A stretch of DNA of 63,109 nt from Sphingopyxis sp. HIX. GTDB lineage: Bacteria; Pseudomonadota; Alphaproteobacteria; Sphingomonadales; Sphingomonadaceae. The notes under the pieces were generated by a model, which searched no databases, was not told the origin of the DNA, and worked only from the letters and a program-made list of their open reading frames with translations. A program made the position numbers and the translations under genes. The stretch's first letter is position 1, and each line of letters begins with the position of its first letter. Shown one piece after another: positions 25,086 through 33,473 of this stretch. The stretch covers positions 1-63,109 of the forward strand of contig NZ_LNSB01000032.1 in NCBI RefSeq assembly GCF_001468285.1, in the 5' to 3' direction.

Positions 25086-25175
25086 CGATAAATAGGGACA
25101 GTCCCTATTTAATCGCGCGCACCGTTTCCGATCTGTCGGTCGATGAAATTAAATAGGGACTGTCCCTATTTATCG
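25086..25175. repeat. inverted pair of AAATAGGGAC-GTCCCTATTT palindromes
   Basis: Two identical 28-base units (25086-25113 and, inverted, 25148-25175) flank a 34-base spacer. Each unit is itself a near-perfect palindrome (TAAATAGGGAC, one base, GTCCCTATTTA). Such paired palindromes resemble bacterial interspersed mosaic elements mobilised by REP-associated transposases, though no transposase is in the window. The second unit ends just before the GGGAGAG ribosome-binding site of the ATP-grasp gene, so it lies in that gene's leader. Confidence 0.8.
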
Positions 25176-25186
25176 GGAGAGCTTCC

Positions 25187-26050
25187 TTGCCCTTTCAACC
25201 CCGCGTCGCGATCCTCGTTCCGGCGGCCGATTATTACGAGAAATGGCAGCCCGCCTTCGCGCGCAAGGCGCTCGCGCTGGCGGGTGCCGGGCTGGCGGTC
25301 GAGCAGCGCGTCTGGGGCGACCCCGGCGACCTCAGGGGCTTCGACCTCGTGCTGCCGCTCTTCTCCTGGGGCTATCAGCGCGACGTGCCGGCCTGGTACG
25401 CCTTGCTCGACCGGCTCGAGGCCGAGGCGCTGCCGGTGGTCAACCCCGTCGCGGTGCTGCGCTGGAACAGCGACAAGGCCTATCTCTCGCAGCTCGCGGC
25501 GAAAAGCGTCGCGGTGGTGCCGACCGTCGAGGTCGCGGCGCTCGATGACGCCAGGCTGGCCGACGCGCGTGCGCGGCTCGGGGCTGATGAGGTGGTGATA
25601 AAGCCCGCAATCTCGGGCGGCGCCGACGGCACGCACCGCATCGCGGCGGGCGCGGGCGTGCCCGCCGACGCGCTGGGGCAGAGGCGGCTGGTGCAGCCGC
25701 TGATGCCGGGGATTTTGACCGACGGCGAGTTCTCGCTCTTCTTCTTCGACGGCCAATTCAGCCACGCGATCGTCAAGCGCCCCGCGGCGGGCGATTTCCG
25801 CGTGCAGGAACAGTTCGGCGGCCGCGAGACCGCATGGGACGCGAGCGCCGAAGCGCAGGCGCTCGCCGCCGCGGCGCTGGCGGCGGCGCCCGCCCCGCCG
25901 GTCTATGCGCGCGTCGACATGGTCGGCGATGCGGCGGGCAAGCTGCACATCATGGAGCTCGAGCTGATCGAGCCGTCGCTGTTCCTGCACTTCGCCGCCG
26001 ACAAGGGCGCGGCGTTCGGGAAAGCGGTGGCCGGGGCGATCAGCCGATAA
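25187..26050 (+). CDS. ATP-grasp domain enzyme of unknown substrate
   Basis: This is a 287-residue ATP-grasp fold protein. It starts with a Rossmann-like N-terminal part (VAILVPAADYYEKW; GFDLVLPLFSWGYQRD), then the ATP-binding region (VVIKPAISGGADGTHRI, about 136-152; LVQPLMPGI, where the adenine-contacting residues should lie) and the metal-binding end (LHIMELELIEPSLFLH, about 257-272). Such enzymes ligate a carboxylate to an amine or thiol, as in glutathione synthetase or RimK; the substrate here is unknown. It starts with TTG, preceded by GGGAGAG at good spacing. Its TAA stop is formed by the first three bases of the repeat element at 26048. Confidence 0.82.
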   Translation: MPFQPRVAILVPAADYYEKWQPAFARKALALAGAGLAVEQRVWGDPGDLRGFDLVLPLFSWGYQRDVPAWYALLDRLEAEALPVVNPVAVLRWNSDKAYLSQLAAKSVAVVPTVEVAALDDARLADARARLGADEVVIKPAISGGADGTHRIAAGAGVPADALGQRRLVQPLMPGILTDGEFSLFFFDGQFSHAIVKRPAAGDFRVQEQFGGRETAWDASAEAQALAAAALAAAPAPPVYARVDMVGDAAGKLHIMELELIEPSLFLHFAADKGAAFGKAVAGAISR

Positions 26051-26192
26051 TCCTCCCTGTCGCGTAGCGATGGGGAGGTGGCAGCGGCGCCAGCCGCTGA
26101 CGGAGGGGCAATGGTGCGACCGTCGCAAGGCCCCTCCACCATTCGCTCCGCGAACGGTCCCCCTCCCCATGGCTTCGCCACGGGGAGGATTA
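26048..26192. repeat. composite palindromic repeat, third copy, supplying both neighbours' stop codons
   Basis: The element starts TAATCCTCCC and ends GGGAGGATTA, a 10-bp perfect terminal inverted repeat, with the family's internal CCCCTCCACCA and nested palindromes. Its first three bases are the TAA stop of the plus-strand ATP-grasp gene. Its last three, read on the minus strand, are the TAA stop of the RHH gene. It therefore sits exactly between two convergent reading frames. Confidence 0.85.
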
Positions 26193-26417
26193 GCGCCCCC
26201 GCCACAACCATTGCCTTATCGCCGAGGTCAAATTCGGCGGATCCTCCGCTTCCATCCGTTCGACGTCGATGCGTGCGACCAGCGCGTTGATCGGCAGCGC
26301 CTGCCGCGCGGCTTCGGCTTCGAGTGCGTCCCAGAACACCGGCTCGAGGCTGATCGAGGTCGGGTGGCCGGCGATCGTCACCGAGCGTTTGACCGGGGGG
26401 TGATAGGGGGCGGCCAT
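26190..26417 (-). CDS. small ribbon-helix-helix domain protein
   Basis: This 75-residue protein has the pattern of the RHH_4 ribbon-helix-helix family: a short beta strand (VKRSVTIAGHPTSISL, 9-24), then two helices (EPVFWDALEAEAARQ and INALVARIDVERME). It may bind DNA as a dimer. RHH proteins can be antitoxins, but no toxin gene is adjacent, so a free-standing role is more likely. The stop codon comes from the end of the neighbouring repeat element. A G-rich sequence lies upstream, too far for a strong ribosome-binding site. Confidence 0.78.
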   Translation of the reverse strand: MAAPYHPPVKRSVTIAGHPTSISLEPVFWDALEAEAARQALPINALVARIDVERMEAEDPPNLTSAIRQWLWRGR

Positions 26418-26523
26418 CGCGTGATCTTACCCCCGGCGCCCTTGAAGAGGTACGATTTATTTGGGGGTGACCGGGTTTCGGGCGGGGCCTAGATTATCGT
26501 CCGACGGACAAGGATCGAACCAA

Positions 26524-27273
26524 GTGACGACAGCCGGAATCCAGGCGCTCACCGAAAAGGAGAAGGAGACGCTGCGCCTGCTGGTCAGCGGCTATGACGC
26601 CAAGTCGATGGCGCGCCACCTGGGGCTGTCGGTGCACACGGTCAACGAACGGCTGCGCGACGCACGGCGCAAGATGGCGGTGTCGAGCAGCCGCGAGGCG
26701 GCGCGCCAGCTGCGCGAGATCGAGCATCGGGACCCCCAAATCCTCGGGGACAAGGTTTTGGGGGAAGCCGCGCCGGCCCCCGGCGTGGAACAGACGATGG
26801 CATCAGCCGAGGCGCGCCGCATGGGGCGGCGGCCCGGCTGGATAGCCGGAGGTTTGTTCATGTCCTTTGCTCTCGCCCTGCTCGCTTTCGCCTCGATGTC
26901 GGGGAGTGCCGATACTCCCGCCGCACCGCCCGCTACCGCCTCCGCCGAAAGCCCTTCGGTCGCGGCGGCGCGCGACTGGCTCGCGCTGGTCGACCGGGGC
27001 GACTGGAACGCCAGCTGGGAAGCGACCGGCCAGTCGTTCAAGGCGCTCAACACCGCCGAGACCTGGGCCCGCGTCGCGCGCCAGGTGCAGGGCCCGCTCG
27101 GCACAGTGAAGGCGCGCGTGCTGCTCGGCGAAGAGACCGTCCCCGCGCCGCCCTATGGCTATCAGATGGTCAAGTTCCGCACCGATTATGCGAACAAGCC
27201 GGGGGCGATCGAAACGCTGTCGCTGGTGCGCGAGGGCGGAAGCTGGCGCGTTGTCGGGGTGACGGTGGAGTAA
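26524..27273 (+). CDS. membrane-anchored LuxR-type HTH protein with DUF4019
   Basis: This 249-residue protein joins a cytoplasmic LuxR-type helix-turn-helix at the N-terminus (LTEKEKETLRLLVSGYDAKS then HLGLSVHTVNERL, about 9-44), a linker, one transmembrane segment (WIAGGLFMSFALALLAFASM, about 106-125) and a C-terminal DUF4019 domain (AAARDWLALVDRGDWNASWE, 147-166 onwards) that would lie in the periplasm. This is the layout of a one-component membrane-bound regulator, in which an outside signal might change DNA binding. The GTG at 26524 is preceded by AAGGA; an upstream frame extension lacks any domain. The gene stands alone, divergent from the RHH gene. Target genes are unknown. Confidence 0.82.
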   Translation: MTTAGIQALTEKEKETLRLLVSGYDAKSMARHLGLSVHTVNERLRDARRKMAVSSSREAARQLREIEHRDPQILGDKVLGEAAPAPGVEQTMASAEARRMGRRPGWIAGGLFMSFALALLAFASMSGSADTPAAPPATASAESPSVAAARDWLALVDRGDWNASWEATGQSFKALNTAETWARVARQVQGPLGTVKARVLLGEETVPAPPYGYQMVKFRTDYANKPGAIETLSLVREGGSWRVVGVTVE

Positions 27274-27298
27274 GCCAAACGCCCCGCCCCTATTGCAT

Positions 27299-27475
27299 CG
27301 TCATTCCCGCGAAGGCGGGAATCCAGCTTCTTGCTGGGCGAGCAGGGACGCGCGGACGGTCGACCCTAAGACCCTTTGCGTTCTTTGCGCCTTTGCGCGA
27401 ACCAAATTATTTCGCGCGAAGACGCAAAGACACGAAGAAGGAAAAAGCGGGATCCCCGCTTTCGCGGGGATGACG
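27299..27475. repeat. composite repeat element, CGTCATTCCCGC ... CGCAAAG type
   Basis: This 177-base element has terminal inverted repeats CGTCATTCCCGCG and CGCGGGGATGACG (one mismatch). An inner pair of inverted motifs (TTCTTTGCGCCTTTGCGCGAA and a degenerate partner GAAGACGCAAAGACACGAAG) flanks ACCAAATTAT. A near-twin with the same order and spacing lies at 43359-43537. It has no coding capacity. Confidence 0.85.
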
Positions 27476-27488
27476 AATAAAGGGTACG

Positions 27489-27510
27489 GGGAGGTCCGAT
27501 CGGGCCTCCC
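27489..27510 (-). terminator. weak hairpin downstream of phaB
   Basis: GGGAGG and CCTCCC with inner CCG/CGG form an interrupted stem eight bases past the phaB stop on the minus strand. The sequence that follows in that direction is only moderately T-rich, so termination here is possible but unproven. Confidence 0.4.
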
Positions 27511-27518
27511 TGCCTCCG

Positions 27519-28241
27519 TCAATACATGTGTTGACCACCATTGATGCTCATCGTGGAGCCCGTCACAAACCCCGCATCCTCGCTGCACAGGAACGCCACC
27601 CCGCGCGCGATCTCGTCGGCCTGACCCAGCCGCCCCACGGGAATCTTCGCGACAATCTTTTCCAGCACCGGCGCGGGGACCGCGGCGACCATGTCGGTGT
27701 CGATATAGCCCGGCGCGATCGCGTTGACCGTGACGCCCTTCTTGGCGCCTTCCTGCGCCAGCGCCTTGGTGAAGCCGTGGATGCCCGATTTCGCCGCGGC
27801 ATAATTGACCTGGCCGTACTGCCCCGCCTGCCCGTTGATCGAGCCGATGTTGACGATGCGGCCCCAGCCGCGCTCGACCATGCCGCCGAAGGTCGCCTTC
27901 GCCATGTTGAAGCAGCCGCCGAGGTTGACGCGCATGACATCGTCCCAGTCGTCGTAGCTCATGCGGGCGAGGGTGCCGTCGCGAGTGATGCCGGCGTTGT
28001 TGACGACGATGTCGACGGGGCCGAATTCGGCGGCGATCGCCGCGCAATTGTCGAGGCACGCCTGATGGTCGCCGACGTCCCATTTGCGCGCGGCGATGCC
28101 GGTGCGCTCGCTGAACTCGCGCGCCTTGTCGTCGTTGCCCGCATAATTGGCGACGACGGTGACGCCCTGTTCCTTCAGCTTGAGGCTGATCGCCTCGCCG
28201 ATACCGCGGCTGCCGCCGGTGACGATTGCTACGCGTGCCAT
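27519..28241 (-). CDS. phaB: acetoacetyl-CoA reductase (SDR family)
   Basis: This NADPH-dependent reductase converts acetoacetyl-CoA to (R)-3-hydroxybutyryl-CoA, the second step of polyhydroxybutyrate synthesis. The 240-residue protein shows the cofactor motif TGGSRGIG (8-15), NNAG (81-84), and the catalytic Ser134, Tyr147 and Lys151 (NIGSINGQAGQYGQVNYAAAK). The segment GITRDGTLARM and the C-terminal INGGQHMY are typical of PhaB rather than FabG. GGGAGAG precedes the ATG. No phaA or phaC is adjacent, so the pathway genes are dispersed. Confidence 0.92.
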   Translation of the reverse strand: MARVAIVTGGSRGIGEAISLKLKEQGVTVVANYAGNDDKAREFSERTGIAARKWDVGDHQACLDNCAAIAAEFGPVDIVVNNAGITRDGTLARMSYDDWDDVMRVNLGGCFNMAKATFGGMVERGWGRIVNIGSINGQAGQYGQVNYAAAKSGIHGFTKALAQEGAKKGVTVNAIAPGYIDTDMVAAVPAPVLEKIVAKIPVGRLGQADEIARGVAFLCSEDAGFVTGSTMSINGGQHMY

Positions 28242-28334
28242 ATTCTATGCTCTCCCACAGGGCCGGTTTGCTCCTGATTAGGTCGCGCGGGAGTGCCTCG
28301 CAAGTTGACCGTTACGTCAAGCGCATAGCTATTT

Positions 28335-30077
28335 TCAGTTGCTGAGCTGGACGATCGGGCGGTCCCAGCGGCCGGCGGCGAGGTCGGCCTTGCGCAGCGT
28401 CAGCACCAGATGGTCGACGTCGCCGAAGATCCAGCTCATCAGCCCGCTGGTCGGCAGTTCGAGCAGGGTCGCGTGGCTTTCCTCGTCATAGTCGTGGACG
28501 TAGCGGAAGGGGATGTGGCCGATGCTGGGCATCTCGCGCGCCGCGAGCTCCTGTGCATAGGGTTCGAACACCGCGCGTGCCGCCTCCGACAGCGTCTCTG
28601 GGTCCGCGGCATAGGCGTGCTTGGCATGGTCGAACCAGATGCTGTGATAGTCGTGGACCCACAAGGGCGCGTCGGGATGATGCTGGGTCAGCGGCAGCGT
28701 CAGGCTCTCGATCAGCTCGGCGCCGGGGCGTTCCTGCGGGTCCTTCCTGCGCAGCACCTTGACCCACTCGATCGCTTGCAGCGCCTCCATCACCGCGGCC
28801 GAATCGGTCGCGGTAAAGGCCATTTTGGTGGCGCTTTCGCGGACGATCTCGATAATCTCCTCGGCGCGGAAGCGCGCGACATGGTTGGCGGCGCGCGCGG
28901 CGGCGGCGGCGGCCTGCAACTCCTGCAGCGCCGCGCGCATGTTGATCAGCCCCTCGCGGCCGAGCGGGTCCTTTTCGCCGTCGTCGTGCTTGATCAGCCG
29001 GCGCTCGACGCCGGCGAGCTGGGTGTCGATCGGCGAGGGGCCGTCGACCTCTTTCCAGTAACGGTCGATGCGCATCGCGAGGATGTCGACCATCGCGAGC
29101 ATCGAAGGCCAGTCGAAGGGATGGAAGGCGGGATCGGCGATATCGTAGCCGAGGCGATAGAGGCGAAGCCCGGGACCGTCGCCGTCTTCGCCGTTCGCAT
29201 CGCGCGGATCGGCCTCGCCCGGGCGCACCGCGACCAGGTCGACGGGCCATTCGGGAAAGGCGGCGCGCGCGAAGGGCATCAGGTCGCCGAAGCGCAGCCC
29301 GCCATAGGGCGCGAAGAAGCTGCCGCCGGGGTCGAGCGGGTGCGGCGGATCGACCGGCTCGCCCGCCGCATGGACATGGACCAACGCGGCGTCGCCGTCG
29401 CGCGGGTGGATGAACAGCGCGAGGCTGCCGCGGCGCGGGCCGAGCCCGTCCCAGATATCGGCGGGAAGGTCGGCACAGGCGATCTGCGCGATGAACTGGC
29501 CGGGGACCTCGCGGATCTGCGGCCAGTCCGCGCCGGGGTCGAGCCGCGGACGCCCGCCGAGCCAGCTGGTGCGCGCTTCGCCCGTGCGCGGCGGGATTTG
29601 CGGCGCGAGGCGCACCGCGACGGGCTCGCTGCAGCGGCGCTCGATCAGCTCGGCCTCGTGCTCGACCTCAGCGACCATCGATTCGAGCATCTGCGTGACC
29701 ATCGCGCGGTCGGCCTCGGTCGGCTCGGCGGGCACGGGGGGCAGCGGTTCGCGCTCGTCGACGAGGATATCGGCTTGGGCCGGAGCGGGTGCCTCGAAGG
29801 CGGTTTCGGCCGCGGTTTCCAGCGGCGCGCGGCCGCTGACGCGCGCAAGCCGCGAGGCCGAGATTTCGACGGGCTCCTCGGCGATCCGCTCGCGCGCGCG
29901 GTCGCGGCGCGGCAGGCCGGGCATCCGGCTCTCGCGCGGCGCGCCGGGAACGCGCGCGGCTTTGGGCGCCTTGGGCAGCGCGGGGCCGCGGCGGCGCTGC
30001 CAGACGAAATAGACGATGAGCAGATAGGCGAGCGTACCGCCCCCCAGCATCAGCATCGCCGATTGCACCTGACTCAT
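28335..30077 (-). CDS. membrane-anchored DUF1963 (YwqG-like) protein
   Basis: This 580-residue protein has one N-terminal transmembrane segment (AMLMLGGGTLAYLLIVYFVW, about 7-26), a basic and Pro-rich linker to about residue 130, and a cytoplasmic DUF1963/YwqG-like region from about 165 to the end (TSWLGGRPRLDPGADWP; FIAQIACADLP; GSLALFIHPRDGDAALVHVH). The family has no firm function. The protein is strongly charged, and a helical segment around residues 360-420 is Ala/Glu-rich. It appears to be a single gene, with 71 bases to hemH upstream on the same strand. Confidence 0.78.
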   Translation of the reverse strand: MSQVQSAMLMLGGGTLAYLLIVYFVWQRRRGPALPKAPKAARVPGAPRESRMPGLPRRDRARERIAEEPVEISASRLARVSGRAPLETAAETAFEAPAPAQADILVDEREPLPPVPAEPTEADRAMVTQMLESMVAEVEHEAELIERRCSEPVAVRLAPQIPPRTGEARTSWLGGRPRLDPGADWPQIREVPGQFIAQIACADLPADIWDGLGPRRGSLALFIHPRDGDAALVHVHAAGEPVDPPHPLDPGGSFFAPYGGLRFGDLMPFARAAFPEWPVDLVAVRPGEADPRDANGEDGDGPGLRLYRLGYDIADPAFHPFDWPSMLAMVDILAMRIDRYWKEVDGPSPIDTQLAGVERRLIKHDDGEKDPLGREGLINMRAALQELQAAAAAARAANHVARFRAEEIIEIVRESATKMAFTATDSAAVMEALQAIEWVKVLRRKDPQERPGAELIESLTLPLTQHHPDAPLWVHDYHSIWFDHAKHAYAADPETLSEAARAVFEPYAQELAAREMPSIGHIPFRYVHDYDEESHATLLELPTSGLMSWIFGDVDHLVLTLRKADLAAGRWDRPIVQLSN

Positions 30078-30148
30078 CGCGGACCTCCTGGAGACTCGCG
30101 GACCAGCCTAGGGGAATAGGTTAAACAGGAGGTAAGCGAACGCCCCGC

Positions 30149-31144
30149 TCAGGCCCAGCCCGCGAGTTCGCGGCGGATCAGCGCTTCGAGCATCGCAAGC
30201 CCCGGGGCGCTATCGTTCAGACAGGGGATATAGGCGAAATGCGTACCCCCCGCCGCTTCGAACTGTTCCTTGCCGCGGATCGCGAGTTCCTCGAGCGTTT
30301 CGAGGCAGTCGGCGGCGAAGCCCGGCGCGAAGATCGCGACTTTTTTGCCCGCGCCGCCCAGCCGCGCCAGCACCGCGTCGGTCGCGGGTTCGAGCCATTT
30401 CGCGCGCCCGAAGCGCGACTGGAAGGCGACCTCGACCGGGCGGCCGAGCGCTTCCGAAAGCAGGCGCGCGGTCTTCCGGCACTGGCAATGATAGGGGTCG
30501 CCGAGGTGCAGCGTCCGTTCGGGCATGCCGTGGAAGCTGGCGAGCAGCACGTCGGGGACGAAGTCGAGCGAGGCGAGGCCGGTCTCGACGGAGGATTTGA
30601 GCGCATCGACATAAGCGTCGTCGTCGGCATAGGGGGGCAGGAAGCGCAGGCTCGGCTGCCAGCGCAGCCCGGCGAGATGCGCATTGACCGCATCGGTCAC
30701 CGTCGCGGTCGTCGCGCCGCAATATTGCGGATAGAGCGGCGCGACCAGGATGCGGCGGCAGCCCGCGGCGAACATCGCATCGAGCGTCGCGGCGATCGCC
30801 GGCCGACCATAACGCATCGCATGCGCGACGCGGATATCGTCGCCGAGCGCGGCCTGCAGCGCCGCCGCCTGGCGCCGCGTGATCGCGGCGAGCGGCGAGC
30901 CTTCGTCGGTCCACACCTGGCTGTACGCATGCGCCGACTTTTTCGGCCGCGTGGTCAGGATGATCCCGCGCAATATCGGCTGCCACAGGATTTGCGGGAT
31001 TTCGACGACGCGGCGGTCGGACAGGAACTCGGCCAGATAGCGGCGCACCGACGGCGCGTCGGGCGCGTCGGGCGTGCCGAGGTTGACCAGCAGCACGCCG
31101 ACGCGCGGCGGCGCAGTGGCGGGATGATCGGCGGGCCGGCTCAT
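30149..31144 (-). CDS. hemH: ferrochelatase
   Basis: Ferrochelatase inserts Fe2+ into protoporphyrin IX, the last step of haem synthesis. The 331-residue protein starts MSRPADHPATAPPRVGVLLV and shows NLGTPDAP (21-28), the metal-site His205 in SFHGMPER (203-210), and FAPGFAADCLETLEEL (272-287), whose glutamates are conserved. The start overlaps the stop of the upstream hydroxylase gene (ATGA, 31141-31144), so translation is probably coupled. A much longer open frame upstream is only the shadow of that gene. The nearby P450 and globin-like protein would be haem users, but a link is speculative. Confidence 0.95.
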   Translation of the reverse strand: MSRPADHPATAPPRVGVLLVNLGTPDAPDAPSVRRYLAEFLSDRRVVEIPQILWQPILRGIILTTRPKKSAHAYSQVWTDEGSPLAAITRRQAAALQAALGDDIRVAHAMRYGRPAIAATLDAMFAAGCRRILVAPLYPQYCGATTATVTDAVNAHLAGLRWQPSLRFLPPYADDDAYVDALKSSVETGLASLDFVPDVLLASFHGMPERTLHLGDPYHCQCRKTARLLSEALGRPVEVAFQSRFGRAKWLEPATDAVLARLGGAGKKVAIFAPGFAADCLETLEELAIRGKEQFEAAGGTHFAYIPCLNDSAPGLAMLEALIRRELAGWA

Positions 31145-33429
31145 GCAAGCTCGGGGCTCAGCGGGATGCGGCGGATGCGGCGCCCGGTCGCGGCGTAGAG
31201 CGCGTTGGCGATCGCCGGGGCGACGACGGGCACCCCGATCTCGCCGAGCCCGCCGGGGTCGCGGTCGCTCTCGACGAATTCGACGACGATCTCGGGCGAT
31301 TGCGCGAGCCGCGGCAGCCCGAGCTGGCCCAGCTTGCGCGCGGTCGCGACCCCGCCGGCATAGTCGGTGGTCGCGCCCACCGCGGCGGCGAGGCCGAAGA
31401 TCAGCCCGCCCTCGACCTGCTGGCGCGCGATCGCCGGATTGACGAGCCGCCCCGCGTCGACGACCGCCACCAGTTGCTCGACCTGCAGTCCCCGGTCGCT
31501 CGGGCGCGCGGTCGCCATCAGCGCGATATGGCTGCCGCGCATGCTGTGGCACGCGAGCCCCTGTCCCGATCCCGAGAGCATGCCCTCCCACCCGCCGATG
31601 CTCGTCGCGGTGAGCAGGCAGCGCGCGAGCAGGGGCTGCTGCCCCAGCATCGCCATGCGATACGAGAGCGCGTCGAGTCCCGCCTTCGCCGCCATTTCGT
31701 CGACGAAACATTCGGTGAAAAAGGCGGTGTAGCTGTCGGCATTGCCGCGCCAGCGCCCGGTGGGCAGCCCGATGTCGGCGGGGCAATGATCGACCGCGAG
31801 GTGCGGGATGGCATAGACGCTCGCCGCGCCCTCGACCGCGGCGGCGTCGGACGCCCCCGCGGCGGCGCGCTGCGCGGCATCGGGGGCCTTGTGCTCGAAG
31901 AGGCGCTCGCGCACCTCGTGCGTCGTCGACGGCACCGCGATGCGCGCGACGAGTGCGTCGATGCCCCCCGCGGCGTTGAGCGTTGCGACCATGCGCGCGC
32001 GCGCCGGCGGGCGGGGGATGTCGCGCATGATCTCCTCGGCGCGCGACCAGGCGAGCTGGACGGGGCGGCCGATCGTGCGCGCGATCAGCGCCGCCTGCAC
32101 CGCGACCTCGTGGTCGAGGCAGGCGTCGAACGAGCCCCCCGCCATCATCGGGAAGAGCGTGACGTCGTTTTCGGACAGCCCCGTCGCGGCGGCGATCGCG
32201 GCGCGGCACTGTCCGGGCGCCTGCGTCGCGGTCCAGACGCGCAGCCTCGCCCCGTCGGGCGCCGCGGTCGCGGTGCGCGTCTCGATCGGCGCGTGGAGCG
32301 CGGGGGCGACCGCATAGGTCGCGCCCAGGCTCGCGCGGCCCTCCATCGCCTCGCCGGGGTCGCCGCGCTTGACGATGCGGTGGCCGTCGGCCTTGAGCGC
32401 GGCCTTCAGCGCCTTGTCGATGCCGTCGGACGAGATCGGGGCGCCCGCGGTCTCGAACACGGGGGCGAATTTGTCGAGCGCGCGGTTCGCGGCCCACCAG
32501 TTGCGCGCGACCGCGGCGACCCAATGCGCCTGCTCGACGACATAGAGCATGCCCGGCGAGGCGAGCCCCGCCTTCTTGTCGATGCTCTTCAGCCGCGTCG
32601 CGCCGAGCGGTCCCTGGCGGATCGAGGCGAAGACCATGTCGGGCAGGCGGATGTCACCGGCATAGTTGGCCGACCCGTCGACCTTCGCGGGCAGGTCGAG
32701 CCGCGTCAGTTCCTGGCCATAGAGCGGGTCGGCGCTCGCGGCGCGATAGACGGGCTCGGCGGGCGGTTCGAGCAGCGCCGCGGCGGCGGCGACCTCGGCG
32801 AAGCGGAGCTTCTTTCGGCCGTGCGTCACGAAGCCGTTCGCCGTGTCGCACTCTTCCCAATCGGCGTCCCAGCGCCGCGCCGCCGCCATCATCAGCAGCG
32901 CGCGCGCCTGCGCCGCGGCGTCGCGGCACGGGCGCTCGAACATGCGCACCGACGAGGAATTGGCGGTCAGCATCACCGCGTGGCGCACCGCCCATTCGCG
33001 CCGCGCCCAGCTGCGCACGTCGGCGACCGCGTCGGGTACCATCGACCGCGGGGTGAAGGCCGCGCTATCCTCGTCCACCAAAAGCGTGTTGGTATAGAGC
33101 GGGCTGATCGGCGCGGTCTCGACGGCGATCGTGCGCCAGTCGGCGCCCAGCTCGTCGGCGATGATCTGCGGCAGCAGGGTGGTGACGCCCTGCCCCATCT
33201 CGCACTGCGGGACGATGACGCTGACATGGCCGTCGTCGCCGATCTTCAAAAACGCGTTGAAGATATGCTCGTCGGGTGCGGCGGTCAGGTTGGGCGCATA
33301 GTCGCGCGGCCAGAGGCTCCACGCCAGCGCCAGCCCCCCCGCGGCGGTCGCGCCGACGAGCAGCGAGCGGCGGCTGATGGGCGGCAGGCGCCGCTTCTTT
33401 TTATCGATGCTGTCGCGAATGCCCGCCAT
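31141..33429 (-). CDS. molybdopterin-dependent hydroxylase large subunit (IorB-like)
   Basis: This 762-residue protein belongs to the xanthine oxidase superfamily, in the isoquinoline 1-oxidoreductase beta-subunit / aldehyde dehydrogenase branch. A twin-arginine signal is visible (SRRSLLVGATAAGGLALAW, 19-37), so it is exported folded. The molybdopterin-binding segments are present (CEMGQGVTTLLPQIIADELG, 76-95; GGSFDACLDHEVAVQAALIA; GRWRGNADSYTAFF), and GLGEIGVP near the C-terminus carries the expected catalytic glutamate (Glu730). These enzymes normally need a small 2Fe-2S subunit and a cytochrome. Neither is encoded next to it, so the partner must be elsewhere or is absent. Its end overlaps the start of hemH. 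Confidence 0.88.
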   Translation of the reverse strand: MAGIRDSIDKKKRRLPPISRRSLLVGATAAGGLALAWSLWPRDYAPNLTAAPDEHIFNAFLKIGDDGHVSVIVPQCEMGQGVTTLLPQIIADELGADWRTIAVETAPISPLYTNTLLVDEDSAAFTPRSMVPDAVADVRSWARREWAVRHAVMLTANSSSVRMFERPCRDAAAQARALLMMAAARRWDADWEECDTANGFVTHGRKKLRFAEVAAAAALLEPPAEPVYRAASADPLYGQELTRLDLPAKVDGSANYAGDIRLPDMVFASIRQGPLGATRLKSIDKKAGLASPGMLYVVEQAHWVAAVARNWWAANRALDKFAPVFETAGAPISSDGIDKALKAALKADGHRIVKRGDPGEAMEGRASLGATYAVAPALHAPIETRTATAAPDGARLRVWTATQAPGQCRAAIAAATGLSENDVTLFPMMAGGSFDACLDHEVAVQAALIARTIGRPVQLAWSRAEEIMRDIPRPPARARMVATLNAAGGIDALVARIAVPSTTHEVRERLFEHKAPDAAQRAAAGASDAAAVEGAASVYAIPHLAVDHCPADIGLPTGRWRGNADSYTAFFTECFVDEMAAKAGLDALSYRMAMLGQQPLLARCLLTATSIGGWEGMLSGSGQGLACHSMRGSHIALMATARPSDRGLQVEQLVAVVDAGRLVNPAIARQQVEGGLIFGLAAAVGATTDYAGGVATARKLGQLGLPRLAQSPEIVVEFVESDRDPGGLGEIGVPVVAPAIANALYAATGRRIRRIPLSPELA

Positions 33430-33473
33430 CGGGGATGCTGATAGGCGGGGCGAGTCGGCGAGGCAAAGGCTTA

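Noticed and set aside
26190..26417. Antitoxin of a toxin-antitoxin pair
   Set aside because: The RHH fold is compatible, but no small toxin frame lies next to it on either side. The neighbours are a repeat element and a divergent regulator gene.
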